Assembly (NCBI GenBank): GCA_027604005.1
Contig: JADGJT010000014.1
Coordinates: forward strand, 73,329-135,865
From: Dinochytrium kinnereticum
Taxonomy: Eukaryota > Chytridiomycota > Chytridiomycetes > Chytridiales > Chytridiaceae
Reading direction: 5' to 3'
Length of the DNA stretch: 62,537 nucleotides
Shown here: piece by piece, positions 47,557 to 58,605 of the stretch
Layout of the letters: each line of letters opens with the position of its first letter
How positions within the stretch are numbered: the stretch's first letter is position 1
The notes under the pieces: model-generated
Seen by the model: only the letters and a program-made list of their open reading frames with translations
Database searches by the model: none
What the model was told of the DNA's origin: nothing
Made by a program: the position numbers and the translations under genes

Positions 47557-48326
47557 GATCACATTGGATGCGAACTACCAAACAGTCGGAGTGGCTTTCA
47601 CTTAAGACGATGATTTTCATTATCGAGACGCACACTATGAGACTCATTTATTGTTGCTCTGCCGTTCAGATTTAAGGGTTAAGTTGAAATAATGCTACCG
47701 GTGCATAGCTCACGCCCGCCAGCACTTGTCTGGGCTCGATTGCGTTCTTGAAGGGAAGGAAGGACGGATACAACGAAAGGCGGGTAGAGATGAAACGGGG
47801 CGGATGAGGAGGGGACAGAATCATAGACTAGAGCATCATCTCAAATAAAATCACAGAACGTCTTTTTGCTGTGACTTAAAAACTGATGGATGATATAAAC
47901 TCGGGCCTTGAGGATGATGTCAAATAAAATTACTGGTGCGCAATATCCTTGAAAAGCTACAGTCAGGAGATGTAGAAGATGAGCGAGATATTCAAAAGGA
48001 ACACAGAATCAGAGGTAGTTCGGAGATACATAAGCTCCTCTATATCTACAGTATTTTTTTATACTTTTAAGTCAAATGTTCAAGATCAAATGGATAGAAG
48101 CTTCGTTGATGACTCCGCAATGAGCCGATCCAGCATCCCAAAGTAGATATGCCTGCATGAGGCAAAAACCAAAGAACATTTCCTTCCATCTAATTGATCA
48201 TTGCTGTGCGCTGAAAGCGCACATATGAAGCCACAAAATGGACGTCTTGATAGCATACCTCCAAGAGCAAGAGACGCAAATCCATTTGTGCCACAATAAA
48301 CTTTGGTACCTCTGCAACGAGATGGC
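47557..48326. other. Intergenic, divergent 5' regions of UXT and an F-box gene
   Basis: 770 bp with no supportable gene. A minus frame at 48086-48457 overlaps the F-box gene in antisense and has Ser/Cys-rich composition without a domain. Confidence 0.5.
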
Positions 48327-48911
48327 ATGATGGACGAAGTGGAGGAGGACTCGGAACCGCCTACCCTCCCTCTTGAGGTGCTCATGAGGGTCATCGCCTT
48401 CTGCAAGACAAAACATCTGAGGACGCTGCTGCTTGTGAGCAGATCTTTTTTCTCCATGGCCGCCGCCGAATGGAATTCTCGCCTGCCAAAGCTTCTACCA
48501 AATACAGTACTCCATGGAACAGCACTTTATCACAGCTTGGGTGGCTCGCAGAACTGGGGCAAAGTCAACGTCTTTGCCAGAGTCCTAAAGCTTGGCGCCA
48601 AAACATACTCAACCGCCATGGCCCAGATTGAATTTCTTGGCAAACACATCACCTCTAAGGAGCTTCGAAGTGGAGGGCTGGGAGCGATCAGGGAGATTCC
48701 TGATACTGGCAAGCTGGGCATCAAGACAGACCTTGGACGACGGATCTGGGTGTTCCGTTCGATGGATGGTGGAGTGACATTTCGAGTGCAGACAAGCGGC
48801 TTTCTGATATACAATGAGCCCGTAACCAGATCTAAACTTCACCTCAAAGTGTGGAGTGGTGAGGAAATGGAGGTCTTTCGGATTTTCACTGCCAACAGCA
48901 GCGGAACGTAA
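48327..48911 (+). CDS. F-box-like protein, unknown substrate
   Basis: Single exon, about 194 residues from the ATG at 48327 (MMDEVEEDSEPP); an upstream TTG gives a longer frame but is unlikely. Residues 15-65 fit an F-box: LPLEVLMRVIAFCKTKHLRT, LLLVSRSFFSMAAAEWNSRL, including the leading LPLEV and the L-x-x-L-x-x-V-S-R-S pattern. This would connect to Skp1 and a CUL1-type ligase, consistent with the cullin in this window. The C-terminal 120 residues are beta-like and unassigned (VNVFARVLKLGAKTYSTAM, IRRIWVFRSMDGGVTFRV-like). No WD or leucine-rich repeats. Substrate unknown. Confidence 0.7.
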   Translation: MMDEVEEDSEPPTLPLEVLMRVIAFCKTKHLRTLLLVSRSFFSMAAAEWNSRLPKLLPNTVLHGTALYHSLGGSQNWGKVNVFARVLKLGAKTYSTAMAQIEFLGKHITSKELRSGGLGAIREIPDTGKLGIKTDLGRRIWVFRSMDGGVTFRVQTSGFLIYNEPVTRSKLHLKVWSGEEMEVFRIFTANSSGT

Positions 48912-48986
48912 AACAACCAAAGTATTTATTTCAACTTCCAAAAAAAAGAAAAAACTTGGTCATTTTTTGAATGCACTTGTGAGGAA

Positions 48987-50955
48987 ATGGTTCCGCCCGT
49001 CCCCGTTGGAACGATGGCTATGGCCAGCAGATCGAAGATGAGAATCACCGCTTCAGGAGATGCCTTCCGCAACGCTATGATTGCCTCCCTGGTGAGCAGG
49101 CGGGGTTCGCTGCCTCATTGTTGGGGAGCCACTGCCTCCGCTGGCCAGGGTCACTCTGTGCTGTTGCAAAGGTCTCAGCAGGGAATGCATTCCTTCTCTC
49201 GATCCAAGCAGATGGTATTGGCTCCCGGTATTCCTTGGCCTTCGACTCCGGACATCCTCATCAACTTGGAAGCTCTCTCGGAAGCTCAACATCTAGGACA
49301 TCCCACTATTCGGAAAGGGATCGATGTGGCGGCAGCGGCGGATTTGACCCGGGATTCGGCCACGAAACCTGAAGGCATCCCATTGAAGCCTCAGCCTGAA
49401 GGGGAATCTTACTCGGATGCCTACTTCGGGATTATCCCCTCTGCTATATCGGCAATCTGTCTGGCCATCATCTTTGCCTCTTTCTCCTCGGATATGGGCA
49501 CCGACTCGGTGATTAATGTGGTTGTTTTGGAAGATGATTCTACCGAAGATAGCTTGATTAAGGATGAGCGGATGGGATCCGAAAAGCCTGTTACTTCGCT
49601 GCGGAAGCAAGTTCAAGAGCAACTGTCTCCAGAGAGAATTAACAAGGTTCTCGGTCTCACACTTGCAGCCTTGAAAATATCCTTGCTGTCGATGAGGCCC
49701 GAAACTGGAAGCAGCAAGGTACCAGAAACCATGCATTCAGTAAACTTACTTTTTTTTTTTTTAGCTTCATTTTGAAGAGGACCCACATCTAGTAGACCTA
49801 TTGAACAAAACTTATCCCCCGCTACTTTCAACTTTGAGCGAAGCTGGCAGCTCTTTTGAAGCAGTCGAAGTTGCCGACTTTCCATCTACTCGATTTTTTG
49901 AGGAAAAACAGCTTTCGAACGCTGAGCTTGCTGGGGAAAAGGAGTTGAACCAGGAAGAAGTAGGAGTAATTGCTTATCACCCATTTAACTTGTTTTTGTA
50001 GGATATTGATCTTCCATTGATTGGGAAGTCCGTCATTAGCGGTGCGCTGGACTTTGTATGTCACTCTTCTCAATCTGTTGTGCTTCTGGTCTCCCGCTGG
50101 CTCTCTGCGGCCTCTTTGGTTCGCATGATGCTCCCTGCCTCCGTTCAGAGGGAACTAGAGTTTCTCGGTCATTACCTGACTTACTGCATCGAGGCTGAAA
50201 CTGCCCTGAACCTTCCCCTTTTGTTCCCGTCAGATTTTGAGACAGACCGTTCGGGGGCAGTGGTAAAGATCAACACCCCTATGAGCGTTTTCATTTTGAG
50301 AGCGCTGGCCCGAGCTGCCGCAGGCGTTGCCATCACTCTTCTTCCCTTCTTTCGACGTAAGGTTACCTTGCGACGCACCCGCCCGGTTCCAAAGACCCGA
50401 TCTTTCGACATGCTTGTTGAGTCGAAGGAATCTCCTAATACTCTTAAGCTGACCGACACCGAGAGCGGACAGATAGAACAATCCATTAAGATCTCCCTAC
50501 TCTCAAAAGCACGCCACCATTCGGATGTTTCAGGGTCTATTTCTCAGCAACCAACACCTGTCGTCCCTAAACTCCAGGTCACCGCCGCCTCTAGACAAGA
50601 ACATTTAAATCCCGATTCTACTTTAAAGCCTTCCCACACTAAGGAGATTCCTATTCCAAAGGTTGGAGAAAGGCATCTTGATGTGGCAACTTCGGCATTG
50701 CGAAAGATGAGCTTTGATTCAAAATCATTCCTGCGCAACAACTCGATGGAAAGTCTTTACTCGCGCTCTTTCGGTTCTGATGCAGATTCTCGCCTATCTA
50801 CGTCACCAATGGGAGAGGAGTGGGAATCGTTTAGAATAAGGGAAGCTGGCATTCCGATTGAGATTCTTAAGCTTGAGTTCGAGGCGATAAGGGCTGGGAA
50901 CAACGTTGATTCGTCTCTGCTTGTCAGTGAGAATAACGACCTGGAACCTTGGTGA
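48987..50955 (+). CDS. Predicted mitochondrial membrane protein, function unknown
   Basis: Three exons in phase, 48987-49718, 49765-49959 and 50002-50955, about 626 residues. The N-terminus, from MAMASRSKMRITASGDAFRN to about residue 70, is Arg/Ser rich and almost free of acidic residues, as in a mitochondrial presequence. One strongly hydrophobic segment near residue 155 (GIIPSAISAICLAIIFASF) is a candidate transmembrane helix. The second exon is acidic, and the third has a region rich in aliphatic helices (VVLLVSRWLSAASLVRMMLP, AAGVAITLLPFFRRK) followed by a Ser/Thr/Pro-rich tail with predicted phosphorylation-like clusters. No family is recognised. The start could be 48987 or the internal ATG at 49014, which would begin the basic presequence directly. 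Confidence 0.6.
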
Positions 50956-51391
50956 CCTTCGAGATTGTTTTTGCTTTCTGTTTGTGACAAGATAGAGTTA
51001 AGCTTTGCAATTTATTTTTTTTCACACCCCAACGTACTATTTTCCCCATGATCTACCAATCCATTTTTTAATTTTTAGTCATAAAAGATCCCAAGATATC
51101 CTTCCCATCTTTTCATATGCTCTTTCCTTTTCTTTTTCTTCACTTTCTTTTTGGTTTTCCCTTTTTTTGTTTTTATCTTTCTATACATCCTTCACGGATA
51201 AAGTGAGGTGGTTCGATGTAAGGACGTCTAAGTGAGCAGATTAATTGGAGCTGCATATGGTGTGGATTTCTATTGTGCTTTTTTCTTATTTTTGTTCTTT
51301 GTTCAACCGTTCTTATTTTCTTTATTTTTATTTTATTTTTAGTTGATTGTTTCTTTGTTTTTTGGTTCTTTCCCCTCAATCCCGTATTCGT
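50956..51391. other. Intergenic, T-rich
   Basis: Convergent 3' regions of the mitochondrial-type gene (plus) and an armadillo-like gene (minus). Very T-rich on plus; hydrophobic frames here are compositional. Confidence 0.6.
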
Positions 51392-53774
51392 TCAACGCAC
51401 GCGAATATCCGCCGTTGTCCGGCCTTTAGTTTTCCGCATTCTCTTCTTCCCTTTCACTTTGACCGTTGATAAAGGCCCCGTCTCTTGCTCTGCATCTTTG
51501 TCTAGCTGCTCCCATTCCTTCATGATCTTAATCCAAGGATCCTCATCATCACTTCCGTTTTGAAGAATCCTGTAACAGCGCGTTGCAATCTCTGCGTTCA
51601 TCGTGTTTTCGCATGTGTCCATCAGAACTACTAGGGCTTGCAGGCAGCTCTCTTCTAATAGAATTTGACGGAGCTTCTCCCCACCTTGCATGAGCGTCAT
51701 AAAAAGAATGTCCAGGGAGTAACGCTGAACCCCGCAAGTGTCCGTTGAGGATAAACCGGAAACCACCTCGGATATCAGGTTGGCACATAGGCTATTGGGC
51801 AAATCGTTGTTGCAAAGGATCAACGTCTTGAAGCAGGTATCGTTTTGAAGTATCAAATTTCGAAGTACAGCCAGCGATATTGTATGATTCTCTGATCCAG
51901 GCGCGGATGTCAACAAGAGCCTCAAAATGATGTTTCCTCCCAGTCGCATAAGCATCTTGCAAGACTTGTCATCAATGCAGAGGTTTCTGATACATTCTAG
52001 TGATACCGTCTGGAGCGCGTCCTCCATATCCATTTCAGCGCTGGAAACACCCAGCCTTTTAACCAGATCGACCAAAAGCGTCATGATGGTTTCGTTGCAG
52101 GCCAGAAGTTGAGCCAGCTTGTCGTTTGTGGAAATGTTGCAGATGAGGCTCAAGATGTGATGAAGGACTGGCGCGGGGCATGCCTTCCACGAGGACAGGA
52201 TTTTCTGGATATATGAAAAGAAGGATTGGAAGACGGTCCATCTTGGGTCATCGCATTTCTTCAGAGGAGGGGCTCTGGAATTGTGAATTAATAACGGGTC
52301 TGTGGGATGTTTGCTTACGCGTCCTTCGGTACCATGGACTTCCTTATTTGAGAATGGGTTTTAAGCTCTTTCAGGTTAAGTTCAGGACCTTTGCTGAATA
52401 GATGGATAGAAGGTTACCACTAAAAGGTACCGATGAAGGTTCACATATACGGCACATACCTCTTAGTATGCTCAGTAAGCCTCGGCCCAATTCCACGACT
52501 TATCGCCTCCCTGGTCTCATGCTCCTTCTCAACCGGCCCCCTCGAAAACTCCCTGAGGATCGCAAAAGCATCCTCCGCATCATCCAAAGGCAGTTCCTCA
52601 ATCTGCTTGCAAAGAAAAGGGATCATGCTCTTCAAAGTCCCATGGCAAGAAAGCATGTATTCCCCAGGAAAATGGACCAAGGTGTTTCTGACAGCCTTGG
52701 AGATGGCTGCCTCGAGATCAGGAGTGGATTGTGAGTGATTAAGACAGTCGATGAGAAGTGTGATATCTTGTAAAGCTTTCGACGGGTCTTTGCGCTCGAT
52801 CGATGTCAGCGTGGCGTAGGTTTGTATGGCCTTTTGTTTGTTTTAGCTGGTCGTTGTTTGTTTCTTTTTCTTTCTTTTCCGCATTTCTTTTAACGACTTG
52901 GACTGACCTTCATAATCTCGCGTCGTCCCACCCTTTGTGAATGAACGCCAACCGCGATGGAAAGCATGAGGTCAATAAATCCATTACTTGAAAGCTCCAC
53001 CCTCAAATCATCATTGGCAGATGCAGCGATATTCTTCAACGTTCCGATACCATTACAAGTAATGTCGTGAACAATCTGAACGTGAAGCTTCACATCCTCC
53101 AATGAGATGGATGAAACCTCCAATGGGCCATCGCAAAAGAACCTCTTGAGCTCAGGAAGGAGGCCAGCTCCAACCAAAAAATCCCGAAGAGGTCCTTGTT
53201 TCGAGAGTGTGAGAAGAGTAAACAGACTCCACCCCTGAACGACTCTGTCCGCGGTAAAGGTCACCTCTCGAATTAAAAGAGGGGTGACTCGATTATTCCC
53301 CATAATTAAAGCCGTTGGGTCTACAGTGGCAAAAGCCGCCAAAAAGTGAAAAGCCGCTCTCCTTGGACCAGAATCTCCTGTGTGAAATCCATTGTCGGCG
53401 ATCAAGAGCGCCTTCTCAGGCAACTTACTCGTAATGACAAGCCTTATCCTCGCGTCAAATGAACTTGATTTTCGAATTTCAGGTGTTTGAGCATGAACAA
53501 CAATAACCAGAAGTGTCCATATTGCTTCAGATACGATAGGGGAGGGATTGCGGAGGAGAACTTGAATTTGGGAGAGCTTTTCTTTCACAAGTTGGTAACG
53601 TGGTTCAAGAACACTTGATATAATGAATTGATGAGATTGATTCTGTGTTGGGAAGAGTCGGCGGTCGCCTAGGATGGCTTTTGATGTTCTGATCTGTCTC
53701 TCTTCATCGCAGAGGGTTAAGAGCCAACGATCAAACTCTTGGCCAGTGATGAGCGGTGGCTGGGAGTCGGCCAT
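51392..53774 (-). CDS. Armadillo/HEAT-like repeat protein, uncharacterised
   Basis: Minus gene; exon 1 runs 53774 to about 52909, then an exon ending near 52460 and two more, the last about 52272-51392. The sequence is a succession of amphipathic helical repeats: LVKEKLSQIQVLLRNPSPIV, SEAIWTLLVIVVHAQTPEIR, GLLPELKRFFCDGPLEVSSI, VQIVHDITCNGIGTLKNIAA, LQTVSLECIRNLCIDDKSCK, LRLLLTSAPGSENHTISLAV. This pattern and the Leu/Ala/Asn spacing are typical of ARM repeats. The C-terminus is basic (KVKGKKRMRKTKGRTT). Overall resemblance could be to ataxin-10 or other ARM proteins, but no signature was found. The start at 53774 is the first ATG of the open first exon. Confidence 0.7.
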
Positions 53775-54025
53775 TCAGTTTCATATAAATCATGCTTCTT
53801 AAATGAAAATCTCACATTTTCCGGCCTCAAGATGTAAGTAACAAACACGTTCGGGAAGCCCGACGAATATCAATTAAATGGTCCAGCCGCTGCTTCTCAA
53901 GACAGAACTTATAAAATCGTGCTCAGAAGTTAAACCAAATTCATTGGTCGGAGCATGTTTTTCAAGATTTGTTCTATTTGGTTAAGGTACTGTTGTTATA
54001 ATGTCCGTAATGAATGGGATTTGCA

Positions 54026-56819
54026 TCAGTCCAGAGGCTGCGGAGCCAGCGCAGCAAACGGGAATCGTCCCCCGAAGTTCTGGCCTTCGTTTTCTAGATA
54101 ACCATGGCAACTAAAATGAAGAGAGAACACAATATGAAGAGATTCACGTTAGAACAAAATAGAGAAATGAACAAGCCTCCCTTGACCAACCAAACAACCA
54201 CAACTCAAAACTCACCCTCCATCCATATACTTCTTCACAACAACAACAATAGCCCCCTTACGCAACGAAATCTCATCCGGCTTATTCGGCGAGTAATCAA
54301 ACAAAACAAGGTGTCTCTCGGGCCTCCCATCCTCCGCACGAGGCACAGAAGCCATCCTAGGCTGAATAACCAACTTCCCCCCAGAAGTCTGATGAAGCTG
54401 AACGCTAACAGCAGGCGCAGCAGACGGAGCCTTAGCAGCGCGAAAGCCGTCACGCTTGGACAACCGAGACGAAAGCCTCGGCTCAATGATTGGGCGGTGC
54501 GGTGCAAGGTTGCTCGATGAGATGGGATCAGATGAGGAGGATGTTTTGGAAGAGGTGGATGACGAGTATTCCTCGATAAGTTGCGAAAAGGGGACCTTTT
54601 TGACGGTCTTGATCGAGATGCCTATGGGGGGTGATGAGGAGGGTTGCGGTTGCGCTTGTGGGGGTGGCGTCTCTCTAGCCTTAACTGCCGTTCGTGGTGG
54701 GGCGCGGAGAGCTTGAATCTGAGGATGCACGGGAGAGCCATAAGACCCAGGACTTTGAACTTCCTTGGAGGGAGTGTCGGATGACGAGGTAGATTCCTCT
54801 TCAGTGGTCGGAACAAGCGAAGAAATAGCTGATTCGAACTTGTTGCCCACAATTGTGAAGAACCCAGGTCCACGTTTAAGACCTGGTTCTTCCATTGTAG
54901 ATGACTGTAAAACGAAAACAAAGTTGTTAGTAATGTATGGGGGAGGGGAGGAGGTTATGGAACCAACCTCTGAGGCGTCTTCGTTTCTAGAGCGGATTGG
55001 CGCATCGATGGACATGACGCTGACAGTGGAATTCCCATACTGTGTGCTCTCTTTCGTGTCGTGCTCGCGCACAATATCCAACAATCTGCAAAAGATACCC
55101 TATTAGTCAAACTAGACACAAATCGGAAAGAAAAAACATTACAAGGAGGGAGGGACCTACTCTGAGTCAATTTTAGATTCAAGAATAGCAAGGCGAATAG
55201 CCTCCTCCTCTGCCATCGTCAGAGGATCCGCCTGGGACTGCTCAATGGCAAGTCGGAAGGCCTCGTCTTCAGGAACTACACCGTTTATAGTGGTAACCTC
55301 TACAATGCACAGCAGCCCCCGCAAAAAATAAAGAAAAATGTGAGAATAGGTTAACTTCATGGAAATTCCTACTTGACGCAGCACGCGGTGGTGGCGCAGG
55401 GGCTCCCGTTCGAGGATCAATGGTGGGCTGGGTATAAGAACCAGACCCTGATGATCGACCCGAATCCGCAATAGAAAGTTGCAATACTCTCTTCAGATCT
55501 TCATCATTATCTTGAAACTTTGGTTCAGCCGCCGTCGCCTTCATAGAAGCCTGAAGAGCAAACGCGAGCTCCTCATCCTCACTCATCAGATTTCTGTTCA
55601 TGGACACAGCTGTGTCGATGGAAGGACCAAGACTCTCCAACGCGACCGCAAGCTTTGCAGCCTTTGGATCATTCGAACCCTTGAGCGCCCCAGATTTCGA
55701 GGCCAAGTCGGACAAAAGGGACCGGGTGACCGGGATGACATTCACGTCAGAGTCGATCGTGACAGACAACCCGCTTTGAACCTCAAGAAGGACTCTCATG
55801 AAGTGCGAGATCTTGACGGATCCAGAGAAAACGGAGGGGGTGATGACGGAGACATCTGTGATGGGTTGACTAGAGGTAATCCACTTTGGTGCGCGGAGAA
55901 GGACCTAATGGGTGTGGTGGTGGGGTTTCCTTCGGTCAGTGATTTCTTGAAGACAGAAGGGCTTTTTTATACCTTTCGCTTCAGCTCAAGCGCTGGCTCA
56001 TTGGGGTTGGCAGGTTCTCCAGAGTAAATGAAAACCTATCCATTCGGTCAATAGAGGCAAGAAGGAAATCCACTCGTCATTCATTACCAAATCATGCTTG
56101 TCAACGTCCTTCCCGTCCACGGTTTCCAGCGCCAGCCTTTCCCAAATCTGCAGGTGAACAGCTTTGATGGCATTCTTGGGTTCGGTGGAAACCACAGCGT
56201 ACTCAAACTTGAACACGTCGTCCGGTATGAGTGAGTTGGGAAGCACCAGGTTAAACTTGACGGTATTATCATCCGATCGTCCCGATACGCCTTTAGTAGA
56301 CTTTCCGTAAAAGTACTGAATCAAGTCGTCCAGGTCAAACCTCGGGTATCGAAAGACAAAGGCGTCCGAGGTTCGAGAAAAGGATCTTGTCAAGCTCTCA
56401 GTCTCTCCCTTTCCCGACTCCTTCCAAGACACACGAAGCTCATACTTGACGTAAGCCTCCATGTAATCCCTAGAGATGCACGAGGAGGGGGGAAGCAATG
56501 CAGCATTCTCACGAGTGAACTCAAACTGGAAGGGAAGATCAAGGAAGGTCGAGCAGCTGATCGGAATCGCTGGATGCTCAGTAACAACGAGGACCTGGCG
56601 GGCAAATAGGAGCGACATGGCCTCGACTGTACCTCCATTGGGAAGGCTCCCTCCTGATTCTCCATTGAGTAGGATCTCCAGAAAGTTTAGGTTGATGGCG
56701 GCGGTTCCGATGTTGGAGATGCGACACACTCCCTTGACGGTGACGGGGCCCACACAAGGAAAGCCGACGACGAAGTCCGTCTCTCCCTCGATAGGAGCAA
56801 TCTCAACGGAGAGCGACAT
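54026..56819 (-). CDS. Arrestin-fold protein with four ubiquitin-interacting motifs and C-terminal SH3
   Basis: Unusual multi-domain adaptor, about 785 residues in the spliced model: exons 56819-56088, 56035-55973, 55904-55373, 55299-55161, 55085-54968, 54904-54216 and 54110-54026, all phase-consistent. Residues 1 to about 250 form an arrestin N-like domain (LSVEIAPIEGETDFVVGFP, CVGPVTVKGVCRISN, YVKYELRVSW); residues about 265-325 an arrestin C-like domain (VLLRAPKWITSSQPIT, SVFSGSVKISHFMRVLLEV). Ubiquitin-interacting motifs follow: SEDEELAFALQASMKA, NDEDLKRVLQLSIAD, EDEAFRLAIEQSQAD and AEEEAIRLAILESK, at about 373-388, 398-412, 452-466 and 470-486. A Pro/Ser linker leads to an SH3-like end (HLVLFDYSPNKPDEISLRKG). 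The arrestin C and UIM parts share one exon, so the fusion is not a splicing artefact. An upstream exon may extend the N-terminus. Confidence 0.82.
54905..54967 (-). other. 63-nt in-frame intron with TACTAAC branch point and PPPY motif
   Basis: Proposed intron of the arrestin-UIM-SH3 gene: GT donor, ATTACTAAC branch point 20 nt before a TTTTACAG acceptor. It is 63 nt, a multiple of three, and stop-free. Retention would insert 21 residues including SSPPPYITNN, a PPxY motif of the kind bound by Nedd4/Rsp5 WW domains. Whether it is ever retained is unknown. Confidence 0.6.
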
Positions 56820-57352
56820 CACTCGTGATGTTTGAGGAGATTCGAAGACACGAAAATAGGGATCAAGTCGTGCAACAGCCAAAATGTGAGTGAGCTTGAA
56901 ACAGAAACTTTTTATTACTAGACCGCAGCGGATGAAAGGCTGGCTGGCTACATCCAGCAGTTAGCGAACGAACGGAGGACTGACAGCATACTGCCTCAGG
57001 ACAATCTAAAGAGGAAAGAGTGGAGGAGGAGAGAAGGGATTTCGGGCCAACCCTGTGAGCAGTCGCGAGATAAGCACGACAACCACAGACAGTCACCCTA
57101 AAGATATTGCTGATCGTTTCCCATCGTAGCCCCTTACTTAGCAAGAGGTAGATTGAATAGATAGCGTCTGGCGAAGGGAGAGGAAACATAAAGCAAAAGA
57201 AGCAAAGGAAGGAGAAATAACCATAACAGGCAACTAGAAGTACAGATGCATGACGGACAGCCCATGAACATAATCCTATTAGATGACTTTGTGGAAGTGT
57301 ACATCTGGGTGAAACCGCCAACAGGTGACGCGGAGCAAGGTCGAGGGGACAT
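56820..57352. other. Region upstream of the arrestin gene, downstream of eL42
   Basis: Minus-strand frame is open through 56820-56885 and could include an upstream coding exon ([18 protein letters not shown] reading). The rest is likely promoter of the arrestin gene and 3' untranslated region of the eL42 gene. Confidence 0.45.
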
Positions 57353-58016
57353 TTAGAACTGGAGAGCAGCACCTGTTGAAGAAAAGGATAGTTAGCCACC
57401 ATTTTAAAATAGACAAGGAAGCAGTGTAAAGGCGAGATGACCGTACCCTTGGTCTTCTTGTCACCACCGAGCTCGAAGTGCTTGCACCTCTTGATGGCGA
57501 TCTGGTGCTTGTACTTGCAGACGTTGCACTCGAGACGGAGGACGATCTTCTTAGTGGTCTTGGCCTTCTTGTGGAAGACGGGCTTGGTCTGACCTCCGTA
57601 ACCGGACTGCTTGCGGTCGTAACGCCTCTTACCTAAAGAGGTGGTCAAACTCAAAAGTACACTCATTCCAATGAAACCCCACCTTGGGCAAAGAGCGAGG
57701 CCTTTCCAGTCTTGTACTGGGAGACCTTGTGGGGGGTGTGCTTGCGGCAAGCCTTCCCCTTGCAGTAGGTGTTCCTCGTCTTGGGAATGTTGACCTGCAC
57801 ATGCGTTCAACGAGGTCAGCAAATGATGTTCCACCACAGTCATCGATCACCCTCCATCCATCCCATCCATCCAACGGCCTCACATAGCCCCAACCTTGCT
57901 CCAGCAATCCAACGGCCAGCCAGTCTCCCAGCTCCTCGTGCGTCCTGGCAGCTCTCCGCCGTGTGGGTGATGGACGGATGGATGGATGGGATGTGTCCGT
58001 CGTCCTTACTTACCAT
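57353..58016 (-). CDS. RPL42: 60S ribosomal protein eL42 (L36a/L44)
   Basis: Zinc-binding ribosomal protein near the E-site. Four exons: 58016-58014 (the ATG alone), 57794-57683, 57632-57447 and 57372-57353, giving 106 residues, the exact family length. The sequence reads M then [79 protein letters not shown]. The Cys pairs of the zinc site (C-x4-C and C-x2-C) are present. Residue 56 is proline, the cycloheximide-sensitive form; Gln at this site gives resistance in several yeasts, so sensitivity is predicted. The first exon being just the start codon is also known in yeast RPL42. The first intron (219 nt) contains CATCCATCC/GGATGG repeats, as in the uL24 gene of this window. Confidence 0.95.
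57795..58013 (-). repeat. First intron of eL42 with GGATGG microsatellite
   Basis: 219-nt intron directly after the ATG. It carries CCATCCATCCCATCCATCCA at about 57850-57870 and the complement-like GGACGGATGGATGGATGGGA at about 57970-57990 on plus, so the two tracts could pair to bring the splice sites together. Similar units lie in the uL24 first intron. Confidence 0.65.
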
Positions 58017-58605
58017 GGCGGCTACTGGTTGAAAATAAGAGGACGACAAATTTTCCACCGACGGGTGTATTTGGTTGGGAGGTTGTGACACCCCAAAGTC
58101 TTCTGGCCATCCTCACTCAGTTGCTCAGATGATGGCGAAGCCATGCACGCGCAGAGGGCAGCAGCGTTGCAGGGATGGAGAAGGAGATTATCGACGGTGC
58201 GTGTGACAGGCTGTGGGAGCGAGATGCGTGGGAAGCAGGCACTCCCTCTTCACATGGGCGTCGTTTGTTTGCAGGAACAAGTGCATGTAAAGATTGTAGT
58301 GAGCACATACAGCTGCGTGAAAGCATGGTTGATCTGCCAGTTAACAGTAATTATCGTCAATTGGTGACTGGACGTGAGGGCAGGTGGCCCAACCAACATT
58401 GATAAAAATTTCAAAGTCCGCAATGAAGAACACATGATTTTCACCTGAGCAAGCTGCCTGCTTGACCTCCAAAGGTGCTGCTGCTTGCTTCACACACTGC
58501 CCTCCCTCCTGCTAAATAACACCACCCACACCCGCGTTCTGATTGCCCTCCTCACCCACCACCACCACCACCTGCGACGGCGTCCTCCCCATCGCCCCCC
58601 CCGCA
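58017..58605. other. Divergent intergenic region, eL42 and alpha/beta hydrolase
   Basis: 590 bp with no supportable gene. The sequence before 58606 is C/A/T rich with ACC repeats (58550-58570), typical of a fungal 5' leader. Confidence 0.5.

Noticed and set aside
51173..51379. Lys/Asn-rich minus frame
   Set aside because: T-rich intergenic composition, no domain.
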